Source of the DNA: Methanobacteriota archaeon
GTDB lineage: Archaea; Micrarchaeota; Micrarchaeia; Anstonellales; J096
Assembly (NCBI GenBank): GCA_003694965.1
Contig: RFJG01000085.1
Location: 1-8,772 of the forward strand
DNA length: 8,772 nt
Direction of reading: 5' to 3'
Below the pieces are notes generated by a model. That model was not told the origin of the DNA. It saw only the letters and a program-made list of their open reading frames with translations, and searched no databases. Position numbers and translations under genes: made by a program. Position 1 is the first letter of the stretch. Each line of letters begins with the position of its first letter. Below, one piece after another: positions 1 to 5,961 of this stretch.

Positions 1-1335
1 AATATATTCTCTGCCATAGTCGTTAAGGCTTCTCTTGGCTCCACATCTATTAATTTGGCAAAAGGCACAACATATACAATAAGCAGGACGGTGGGAAGCA
101 GTACTTCCTATACATTAACTTTCCAACCTGAGCACATCACATTTGCTGGTTATCTACCAACGACTAGCTCTTCTTACAGTTATGAATTTTTTGGAAAAAA
201 TACTCTTTCTCAATCTTTAGATAAGTCTTCCATTACCATCCCTGTAAACGTAGCAGAAAGAAACCCGGATGCCTCCATTGTCTCAGTAACTCCATCATCT
301 ATTTCTTCTCTGCCAGCGACAATAACCGTTCTTGTCAACAACACAGGCAATGTTCCATTCTCTGTCGTTAATGCTTCTGCTACGGGCGGCTACGATGCCA
401 AGATAACTAAGAATGCTAATTATCCGATAAGCCCCGGCATCTCATTGCCTGTTAACATAGAGGTTAGCAACGGCAACGGACCTTTCACTCTCTCCCTTAC
501 TATTGACCCAACACCAGCTTTCAGTTGTGCTGGTTCGCAACTAGCTAACTTTAGTGTTACCACAACAACAATACAGGGTATAGCAGGAGACCTCTCTTCA
601 GGCTTGGAAGGCCCGAGAGAAGTAACTGTTCCAGACAATAACCCAATAATTCAGGATTACAATGCAACTCTTGTCTTTGACGGCATAGACAGCAATACAC
701 AAGGCCAACTCTACATAGATATTAGGCCAAGGCTGCCAACAACAGGAGCAACACGCATAACAAAAACAGAGACGCTGACAATAGGAGGGACGGGGGTTGA
801 GAGAGTTCCTTTCAACATAACGTGCAACAACGAGTTCCAAATCTATGACATCAACATAACAGCAGACCCCAACAACAACATCGTTGAGAGCGATGAGACA
901 AATAACGCTTATACATCTACTGTAACTTGTAAGGCTCCCCTTGCCTGTAACGCAGTCCCTCGTGACATAGTTGTTATGCCTGGCTTTCCAGCAACAACGC
1001 AAGTAGAGTGCAACTTCTATGACAGTGGCGGTAACCTTCTCACAGTGCCATGTTCTCAACCATCTTCCAACCCAGCTACTATATTTGTTGACAACGAAGC
1101 ATTCCAGAGCTTGCTTGACGATGTAGAAGTAGATTACAATAGCAATCGCTATGTTGACCTCATTTTCACTCCTAAGAGCTCCATATCCCCATCAAGTGGC
1201 GAGAGTACAGAATATATTGTAGATCTCAACATCACGGGCCAGAGGAGGTCAATAGGTGGCACTAGCCAAGACATAGCATACACTTGCCCCATCAATGTTA
1301 CGGTGTTCAACGCACCTTGCACATACTACATTTAG
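1..1335 (+). CDS. Secreted CARDB-type beta-sandwich surface protein, 5' truncated
   Basis: The reading frame is open from the first base of the window to a TAG stop, so only the last 444 residues are present and the true start and any signal peptide lie upstream; the TTG at 55 is an internal Leu codon. The protein is rich in Ser, Thr, Asn and Pro with alternating beta-strand patterns. A CARDB-like domain covers roughly visible residues 205-308 and ends in the family's hallmark block DPNNNIVESDETNN (289-302). An earlier Ig-like unit (about 88-188) has a VNNTGN turn typical of the same family, and a third Cys-containing sandwich follows (about 310-435). Eight N-x-S/T sequons and paired cysteines suggest an exported, N-glycosylated protein. 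No C-terminal membrane anchor is present, so attachment, if any, must come from the missing part. CARDB domains are known as adhesion or carbohydrate-binding modules on archaeal surface proteins; the exact ligand is unknown. The stop codon overlaps that of the convergent gene. Confidence 0.85.
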   Translation, partial: NIFSAIVVKASLGSTSINLAKGTTYTISRTVGSSTSYTLTFQPEHITFAGYLPTTSSSYSYEFFGKNTLSQSLDKSSITIPVNVAERNPDASIVSVTPSSISSLPATITVLVNNTGNVPFSVVNASATGGYDAKITKNANYPISPGISLPVNIEVSNGNGPFTLSLTIDPTPAFSCAGSQLANFSVTTTTIQGIAGDLSSGLEGPREVTVPDNNPIIQDYNATLVFDGIDSNTQGQLYIDIRPRLPTTGATRITKTETLTIGGTGVERVPFNITCNNEFQIYDINITADPNNNIVESDETNNAYTSTVTCKAPLACNAVPRDIVVMPGFPATTQVECNFYDSGGNLLTVPCSQPSSNPATIFVDNEAFQSLLDDVEVDYNSNRYVDLIFTPKSSISPSSGESTEYIVDLNITGQRRSIGGTSQDIAYTCPINVTVFNAPCTYYI

Positions 1336-2159
1336 TTTAAGTTTTTGACATCTATACTTTGCTGCTTCTCTTCTTCCTTTTCTGCTATTGTTTTTTCAAG
1401 GTCAGATAAGAGTGCAGCACATTTTTCTTTCCATTCCTTAAACTCCTCATTGAGTTCTGAGAGGGAGGTTAGATCATTAAGATGTGTCCCAATAACATTA
1501 ATCGTCTCTTCCAAAATAAACAAATCGTTTTCAACTCTGACCATATTTTGTAGGACATTCCTTGTCCCTTCTACGAATTTCATAGTAGCGTGCACTGCAC
1601 TAACGCTAAGGCCTACGGCAACATCAACAGTGCTTAGCTGCATTAACTTTTCAGATGTGGCAAAAGCCGCTATGGCAGTTGAGGGCAACCCCACGACGAG
1701 CATTGATCGCCCAACAAGAGTTACTAGTTCATCAACTTTCCATAAAATAAAGCTTTTCATTCCTGATATCGCATTCTCCATTTCTACAAACTTTGAACTC
1801 ATCTCTTTCATATCCTCTGCGTGTTTTGAGAATTTCCTAACGACGCTTTCCCCTGATTTTACGAAGAAATCCTCTATGCTAAGAGGTTCGTTATCGTCAT
1901 TAACTACTTTGAATTCAGCATGCAGTCCTATACTTTGAGCTCTTTTTAGGAGATCTACATATTCTTTGAGGTAATGCTCAACAGTTTGCAAGCTTTCTTT
2001 GGCCACGTGTGAGTAGCTCAACTCACCATTTTTTGGGTATGTCTTTTCTATCAAAGAACTCCTAAAATTTTCAATAGTTTTCTTCATTTCCCTTATTCTC
2101 TTCTTTACTTCTCTCCTTTTCTTTAAGGAGCTTCTGACACTCCTAACCAAATTGGCCAT
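1332..2159 (-). CDS. Coiled-coil protein with central hydrophobic hairpin, function unknown
   Basis: 275 residues from the preferred ATG at 2159. An in-frame ATG at 2192 would give 286 residues, but a good TATA box (CTTATAAAGG on this strand) lies between the two ATGs and is centred 26-27 bases before 2159, so the longer reading would place the promoter inside the gene. The N-terminal 30 residues are very basic and helical. Residues 50-140 are long amphipathic helices, about 145-168 and 176-192 are hydrophobic and separated by a short polar turn (EKLMQLST), and 200-270 is again helical and acidic, ending in EKEEEKQQ. There is no signal peptide. The helix/hydrophobic-hairpin/helix plan recalls ClyA/HBL-type alpha pore-forming proteins, but also any two-pass membrane protein with coiled coils. 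No family is recognised from sequence. Confidence 0.75.
   Translation of the reverse strand: MANLVRSVRSSLKKRREVKKRIREMKKTIENFRSSLIEKTYPKNGELSYSHVAKESLQTVEHYLKEYVDLLKRAQSIGLHAEFKVVNDDNEPLSIEDFFVKSGESVVRKFSKHAEDMKEMSSKFVEMENAISGMKSFILWKVDELVTLVGRSMLVVGLPSTAIAAFATSEKLMQLSTVDVAVGLSVSAVHATMKFVEGTRNVLQNMVRVENDLFILEETINVIGTHLNDLTSLSELNEEFKEWKEKCAALLSDLEKTIAEKEEEKQQSIDVKNLN
1342..1346 (+). terminator. Possible oligo-T terminator of the surface-protein gene
   Basis: Five consecutive T residues lie 7 bases after the TAG, preceded by further T-rich sequence (TTTAGTTTAAG). Archaeal intrinsic termination uses T-runs of five or more on the coding strand without a hairpin. The run also lies in the 3' end of the opposing gene, so it may be fortuitous. 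Confidence 0.3.
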
Positions 2160-2179
2160 AGCTCTATAATGTTGTAAAC

Positions 2180-2189
2180 CCTTTATAAG
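2180..2189. promoter_or_regulatory. Shared near-palindromic TATA box for two divergent genes
   Basis: The element reads CCTTTATAAG on the plus strand and CTTATAAAGG on the minus strand, with a symmetric TTATAA core at 2183-2188. Its centre is 27.5 bases from the plus-strand ATG at 2213 and 26.5 bases from the minus-strand ATG at 2159. Both match the spacing of an archaeal TATA box to a leaderless transcription start. No other comparably good TATA box was found for either gene. Confidence 0.65.
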
Positions 2190-2212
2190 CATAACACTAC
2201 ATAAATAATAAC

Positions 2213-4012
2213 ATGGGAGTGCACACTACAAAAGAAACAATAGAGAAAGAACTCTTATCAAGGGGATTTGAGAAAAGAAACATACCATCCATCAAGGCAT
2301 TCGCCCACAGACACGGCAAGTTAGACGGCATGGACATCAACAGCTTGTCGGTATTCAAGAGAGCCAATGGCTCTAACTACTTTGTTTTCTTAGCCATTGA
2401 CAGAGAGTATGGTGCTCTGCACATATTATTTTACAATCCTGCAGAACCTTCCCTGTCAAGAAAGTTTGACAGAGGAGATATTCTAAGGAAACACTCTATA
2501 TATCCAAGTAGCGATGACAACTCGTTCATAGAGAAATGCTTGCACGAGATAAGTGTCTTCAGCGAGCTCAAGAAACATACAGATTTCTTCCTTTGGACAC
2601 ACAACCATGCAGGTTATGTTGAGCAAGGCGGAAAATTGCTAAGCCTCATAGATATGGAAAAAGGAGCTATAAGAGGAGCTAATGGCCCATTAGATGATGG
2701 TATGAGCGACTCTTTTGATATTATGATGTCGGCTGCCCTTTTCTGCGGCGATTTTTATGCAATAACTTCTCACAACCATTTCAACAGCCAGCTATTTGGG
2801 GAGCTGGACTCCTTTGGGAAAGAGCTCGGCATAGTGGCAGTTCCTGGCGTTGAGATAACTATGCCCCCATATGCCTATTTGCCAGAAGATGTTGAATTCC
2901 TCAAGAGACAAGTAAGAGAGGAATTGAAGAGCAGAGGAGAAAGCATCAACAATACTCTCCTCCCATCTCCTTACTTCTACTATGGTTATTCGGAGGAGAG
3001 TGTTGCTAAGTTCATCTCTTCATTTGCCAACTTAGAGAGTGTCAAGAATGCCAGATTACCAAGGCTCATAAACGGACCTCACATAACAGTGCTGTTCAGC
3101 ACTGCCAAGATAGCAGAAGAAGTGCAAGCCACTCTCCTAGCCAAGAGGGATGTCCTCTACCCTCCTTTCAGCTCTCCTGGCATTGAGCTCTGGAAAACAC
3201 TAGCGACACTTAAGAATAAGTATGGCCATAATGTCCTCGTCATTGTGGCCCACCCTTTTTGTTCGGAGCACTTGCCTGCTGTAGGCATAGCGGACAGGGC
3301 CAAGATAGGACAGATACAACTCAAAGTGATAGATGACCTCATACATAGGGGCTGGATAGATGGCATAGCAGCTTACAACCCGAGCCTTAACGAAGACAAC
3401 AACATATTTCAAGGCAGGGAGTTGGAGAGAGCAATAGCAGATAAGGGTTTTGAGGATATGCTAAGGAGAGACATAGACAGGGCATCCAAGGAAACACTCA
3501 CGGCAATAAGGCACATGACAAAGGCAGAGTTTGGTATTGAGACATTCCACACCAACGCTATGAACATTGCCCTAGCCTCCCATTACCACGATTATTATGT
3601 TTCCAGGAACATTTATGTGCCGAGGATAGGCGAGCCAGACACCCATTGGTATGGCAACTTCTCTATAACAGAGCCTAAGCTCAACCATCTTGCCAGAGCA
3701 GTAACCGTCATAAGAGGGGAGCAGGAGCACATAATAAGCTCTTTGTTCCAGGCATTTATGGATTATAAGAGGAGATCCACACCAGAGATTGACTACTATG
3801 CATATGTCTCGCTAGACAACGAGGGGAGGATTGTTCCGATGAAAGGCAGGGAGCCAACAGACAAAGAAAAGCAGGAATCCATACATGCCAACTCCTATTT
3901 CTACGGCCTCAAGGGATTCTTTGGCACTATGCTCCCGGACTTCTTAGAAGAGATAAAGGACAAGGGATTATCCTATGTAGGAGAGATTTTCAAGAGGTTC
4001 AGGAGTTACTGA
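2213..4012 (+). CDS. Large divergent PHP-domain protein (predicted metal-dependent phosphoesterase fold)
   Basis: 599 residues, leaderless start supported by the TATA box at 2180-2189. PHP motifs appear in order: motif I as WTHNHAGYV (H130, H132), a following DGMSDSFDIM segment like the usual SDG-x-x-SPEEL, motif II as AITSHNHF (183-190), motif III as VPGVEIT with E214, motif IV as VIVAHPF with H347, then DGIAAYNPSLN (383-393), where families normally read (I/V)E-x-YN, and a late ASHYHDYY segment (455-462) in place of GSDAH. PHP domains bind two or three metal ions and hydrolyse phosphodiesters or phosphate esters. Oddities are Ser186 in place of the usual Asp in motif II, Thr129/Asn131 changes in motif I, an N-terminal domain of about 120 residues before the PHP core, an insertion of about 100 residues between motifs III and IV, and a C-terminal region of about 120 residues (480-599). 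Substrate is unknown and activity is not certain. Its 3' end overlaps the opposing gene by 7 bases. Confidence 0.75.
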   Translation: MGVHTTKETIEKELLSRGFEKRNIPSIKAFAHRHGKLDGMDINSLSVFKRANGSNYFVFLAIDREYGALHILFYNPAEPSLSRKFDRGDILRKHSIYPSSDDNSFIEKCLHEISVFSELKKHTDFFLWTHNHAGYVEQGGKLLSLIDMEKGAIRGANGPLDDGMSDSFDIMMSAALFCGDFYAITSHNHFNSQLFGELDSFGKELGIVAVPGVEITMPPYAYLPEDVEFLKRQVREELKSRGESINNTLLPSPYFYYGYSEESVAKFISSFANLESVKNARLPRLINGPHITVLFSTAKIAEEVQATLLAKRDVLYPPFSSPGIELWKTLATLKNKYGHNVLVIVAHPFCSEHLPAVGIADRAKIGQIQLKVIDDLIHRGWIDGIAAYNPSLNEDNNIFQGRELERAIADKGFEDMLRRDIDRASKETLTAIRHMTKAEFGIETFHTNAMNIALASHYHDYYVSRNIYVPRIGEPDTHWYGNFSITEPKLNHLARAVTVIRGEQEHIISSLFQAFMDYKRRSTPEIDYYAYVSLDNEGRIVPMKGREPTDKEKQESIHANSYFYGLKGFFGTMLPDFLEEIKDKGLSYVGEIFKRFRSY

Positions 4013-4791
4013 GAGTAGAGGTGTTTAATCCACTCAATTACCCTACTACTTACTTCCCTTGCCTCCTCATCTGTCAAGTAGCGCTGTTTTCCATAATCAT
4101 ACATAAGGTAGATGGGCATAATGCTGCTCTTTCCATACCTCTCTACCAGTATTCTGGCAGCTGTTTTTGTTGAGTACTCCTTTCCCATTATCCTTACTGT
4201 TTCTTCCTCTCTATAAGGCATAGTGTGGAGCATTCCGAGGAGAGCAACTACCTTGCCGTGCCTCTCAACAACCTCTCCTATCTTCTTTGCCATATAGACA
4301 TCTCTCTTCCTAAACATCTCCTCTGTTATGTTAGTGGAGTCTTCAAGGTTCCCTTGGTTATCTATACATCTAGCTTCCATATTAAGTTCCCTAGCCCTCT
4401 TTATTGTCATATACATCGCTCTTATGCTTGTCTTGTAATTCAATGTAAGGGCCAGAGTCAAAGGAGCTGGGTTCCCAGTCTTGTAGTATTCTTTTACTAA
4501 GGGGTTAAACCTCTTCTCGCATTCCAGCATAACATGCTTAAATCCTTTTTTCTTGAGTATTGGCAACGCTACATAGACTTTTCCAACACTTACCCAAGGA
4601 TAGTCGTGGTTAGTTCCCAACATCACAACAGAGACATCCTTGCTTACTCTCTCAACTTCTTGGCCAAATGCTGGGAACAAACTGCTCTCTACTAAGTTGT
4701 CTTTCTTAACAAATGGCTTTGAACAGCCTAGTGTTGCCGTGAGAGCAACACACATAGAGAGCTTGCCTACTAGCTTCCTTACTGATGCCAT
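4006..4791 (-). CDS. Predicted lipoprotein of the ChaN/EreA/TraB-TIKI-like fold
   Basis: 261 residues. The N-terminus has a basic stretch (RKLVGK), a hydrophobic core and a lipobox ending TATLGC, so Cys23 would be lipidated and the mature protein held on the outer face of the membrane. The mature part has the pattern of the ChaN-like haem-binding/EreA/TIKI superfamily: VVMLGTNHDYPW (H62), HVMLECEKR (E90), RKRDVYMAKKI (161-171), which resembles the conserved RN-x-x-MA helix, and VVALLGMLHTMPY (H189), which resembles the second conserved His strand. Members include ChaN (haem binding), erythromycin esterase-like enzymes and TIKI/TraB proteases; which activity applies cannot be told. The start is supported by a TATA-like ATAAAAAC centred about 26 bases upstream, immediately after the preceding gene's stop, so it is probably transcribed separately from that gene. 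Confidence 0.6.
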   Translation of the reverse strand: MASVRKLVGKLSMCVALTATLGCSKPFVKKDNLVESSLFPAFGQEVERVSKDVSVVMLGTNHDYPWVSVGKVYVALPILKKKGFKHVMLECEKRFNPLVKEYYKTGNPAPLTLALTLNYKTSIRAMYMTIKRARELNMEARCIDNQGNLEDSTNITEEMFRKRDVYMAKKIGEVVERHGKVVALLGMLHTMPYREEETVRIMGKEYSTKTAARILVERYGKSSIMPIYLMYDYGKQRYLTDEEAREVSSRVIEWIKHLYSQ

Positions 4792-4812
4792 AACTTATTA
4801 GTGGTTAGAAGT

Positions 4813-4820
4813 GTTTTTAT
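4813..4820 (-). promoter_or_regulatory. TATA box of the lipoprotein gene
   Basis: ATAAAAAC on the minus strand, centred about 25-26 bases before the ATG at 4791, the spacing expected for a leaderless archaeal transcript. It occupies exactly the bases following the TAG of the upstream minus-strand gene at 4821. Confidence 0.5.
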
Positions 4821-5519
4821 CTACTTTCTATATCTGGAAAGAACCCTGTTTATTGCTGAGATTTTCCTCAAGGCAGCTGGCATTGTTGAGAGCTTTGCAG
4901 CTTCTGACAAGCTGTATCCCTCTATGTTTGACAATACTGCCCTTATGTCGTCGCCAAAGTAATCTCTCAACAGTTCATTGCTCCACTCAAACATATTCAT
5001 AAAATTGTAGACATCTATCCTTCTTACTCGTTTTTCTTCAATTTGTTTGCAAAATGCCTTATCAATATCAAGGATTAATTGTAGGTAAGGCTCAATCCTA
5101 CCGAGTAGGATCCTCACATCTATGTCCTTCTCAGCCTTTTTCTTGAGGAAAGAGTAAAATTCTTCCACAGTAGCTGTTGTCCTAGCATGCTGGAGCACAA
5201 CTTTCTTGGCAATCTTCTCATCCATCGCATTAGTGGCAACTTTCAAGAGCTCTTGTCCCTCATTCCCTGACAAGCTTCTATTTTGCAGTATCTTTTGCAA
5301 GCGTAGAGCTTCCTTGGCGCCACTACCTTTTATTGCCTCTCTAAAAATGTCAAGTAGTTCCTGCGATGTCCTTTTATAGACTAACAAAAGCTTTTCCATG
5401 GAGTTTTCATTCTCCTCAATATGTGGCATCGCAATCTTCTCAAAGCTTGCCTTTACTTGTTGTGGAACTACTGAGATAAGTGCAGCAGCTACCAAGGACA
5501 TTCTCCTGATTTTGCCCAT
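4821..5519 (-). CDS. Predicted secreted all-helical protein, function unknown
   Basis: 232 residues with a clear Sec-type signal: KIRR at residues 3-6, hydrophobic MSLVAAALISVV (7-18), and a plausible cleavage after VKAS or VKA near residues 22-25. The remaining protein is predicted almost entirely helical, with heptad-like hydrophobic spacing (about 41-75, 85-135, 140-165, 175-230), one Cys (157) and no further membrane segment. No catalytic motif or known family is recognised. The start ATG at 5519 is supported by a TATA-like AATAAAG centred 25 bases upstream. A palindrome shared with the promoter of the upstream regulator gene overlaps the first two bases of the start codon, suggesting shared control. 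It lies between the AbrB-like regulator and the lipoprotein gene on the same strand, each with its own promoter. Confidence 0.75.
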   Translation of the reverse strand: MGKIRRMSLVAAALISVVPQQVKASFEKIAMPHIEENENSMEKLLLVYKRTSQELLDIFREAIKGSGAKEALRLQKILQNRSLSGNEGQELLKVATNAMDEKIAKKVVLQHARTTATVEEFYSFLKKKAEKDIDVRILLGRIEPYLQLILDIDKAFCKQIEEKRVRRIDVYNFMNMFEWSNELLRDYFGDDIRAVLSNIEGYSLSEAAKLSTMPAALRKISAINRVLSRYRK

Positions 5520-5527
5520 ACTAGTAT
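5518..5527. promoter_or_regulatory. Palindromic candidate operator at the secreted-protein start
   Basis: ATACTAGTAT is a perfect 10-bp palindrome that overlaps the A and T of the start codon at 5519 and lies downstream of its TATA box. The same 10 bases occur inside the larger palindrome in the regulator promoter at 5842-5855 and nowhere else that I found. A protein bound here would cover the transcription start. Confidence 0.5.
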
Positions 5528-5540
5528 TATATTACGTAGT

Positions 5541-5547
5541 CTTTATT
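5541..5547 (-). promoter_or_regulatory. TATA box of the secreted helical protein gene
   Basis: AATAAAG on the minus strand, centred 25 bases before the ATG at 5519. It lies in the 65-base gap after the regulator gene. Confidence 0.45.
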
Positions 5548-5584
5548 GGCTTAGCTAATGTGCCAACAATACACTTCATTCGCT

Positions 5585-5827
5585 TCAAAAACCCCCCCTG
5601 TGGCTGAGCAACGCCTGTAGCTTCATCTCCAACACACTATCAAGCTCTTCTTCTAGGACTTCCTTCACGATTTCCTTGAGCTCCTCTTTCTTTGTGTTCT
5701 CCTCATAGCGCGATTCATCTGCTGACATTACAACAACTTCTTGGCCCTCCTTGAACCCATCCCTTTTCCTAACAACTAGGTGCAAGCCATTATTCCCAAA
5801 TTTCTTAACAATTGCCTTGACTGCCAT
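5585..5827 (-). CDS. AbrB/MazE/SpoVT-like small DNA-binding protein
   Basis: 80 residues. The N-terminal half (AVKAIVKKFGNNGLHLVVRK, then GFKEGQEVVV) follows the swapped-hairpin AbrB pattern: a first strand, the GN turn, a second strand, and the closing G-x-K-EG-x-x-V strand. The C-terminal half (about 42-75) is a charged helix (KKEELKEIVKEVLEEELDS) likely used for oligomerisation or partner binding. Such proteins act as homodimeric regulators or as antitoxins that bind their own promoters. No toxin-like gene (PIN, MazF) flanks it, so a free-standing regulator is more likely than a toxin-antitoxin pair. An ATG two codons upstream (5833) is possible, but the TATA box at 5851-5858 is spaced for a leaderless start at 5827. 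The 3' end carries seven G followed by five T on the coding strand, directly before and into the TGA. Confidence 0.7.
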   Translation of the reverse strand: MAVKAIVKKFGNNGLHLVVRKRDGFKEGQEVVVMSADESRYEENTKKEELKEIVKEVLEEELDSVLEMKLQALLSHRGGF

Positions 5828-5841
5828 AAGCATATTTTAGC

Positions 5842-5855
5842 ATATACTAGTATAT
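5842..5855. promoter_or_regulatory. 14-bp palindrome, candidate autoregulatory operator
   Basis: ATATACTAGTATAT is a perfect palindrome that overlaps the TATA box of the AbrB-like gene and reaches to 15 bases before its start. Its 10-bp core (ATACTAGTAT, 5844-5853) recurs at the next minus-strand promoter (5518-5527). Occupation would block TATA-binding protein, as expected for autorepression by an AbrB/MazE-like dimer. Confidence 0.5.
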
Positions 5856-5858
5856 AAA
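5851..5858 (-). promoter_or_regulatory. TATA box of the AbrB-like gene
   Basis: TTTATATA on the minus strand, centred 27-28 bases before the ATG at 5827. A canonical archaeal TATA element preceded by GG; it decides for the start at 5827 over 5833. Confidence 0.6.
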
Positions 5859-5905
5859 CCTATATGTTGATTTATTACCATAAGTCCCACAACCTATATA
5901 TCCCC

Positions 5906-5957
5906 ATATAATAGCTCTTAGCTTAGCTTGAAATAATATATAGTAGCTCTTGACTCA
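5906..5957 (+). repeat. Pair of imperfect 20-bp direct repeats in an AT-rich gap
   Basis: Copies at 5906-5925 and 5938-5957 match at 16 of 20 positions, with an identical TAGCTCTT core and ATATA lead, 32 bases apart. They sit in the 134-base gap (5828-5961) between the AbrB-like gene and the downstream end of the charged helical gene. The same gap also has AACCTATAT twice (5857-5865, 5891-5899), 34 bases apart. No ORF or RNA fold was seen in the gap. Possible protein-binding sites, or chance in low-complexity sequence. Confidence 0.35.
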
Positions 5958-5961
5958 CTTG

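Noticed and set aside
420..638. Minus-strand open frame of 72 codons within the surface-protein gene
   Set aside because: Antisense to a well-supported coding region, with no promoter and no motif.
598..1059. Minus-strand open frame of 153 codons within the surface-protein gene
   Set aside because: Cys/Val/Tyr-rich translation without domain pattern; the plus strand carries a clear CARDB motif.
1345..1938. Plus-strand open frame of 197 codons opposite the coiled-coil gene
   Set aside because: Ser/Phe/Thr-rich shadow of the minus-strand gene, which has better composition, a coherent helical pattern and a promoter.
3157..3412. Two overlapping minus-strand frames inside the PHP-domain gene
   Set aside because: Both are shadows; the plus-strand PHP motif IV region lies exactly there.
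4225..4500. Plus-strand frame of 91 codons opposite the lipoprotein gene
   Set aside because: Low-complexity, Cys/Ser/Leu-rich reading of the antisense strand; the conserved His motif is on the minus strand.
5585..5827. Antitoxin half of a toxin-antitoxin pair
   Set aside because: Neither neighbour resembles a PIN, MazF or other known toxin, and the next same-strand gene encodes an exported helical protein with its own promoter.
5828..5961. CRISPR-like array or small RNA gene from the repeated blocks
   Set aside because: Only two copies of each repeat, imperfect and AT-rich, with no convincing stem structure.
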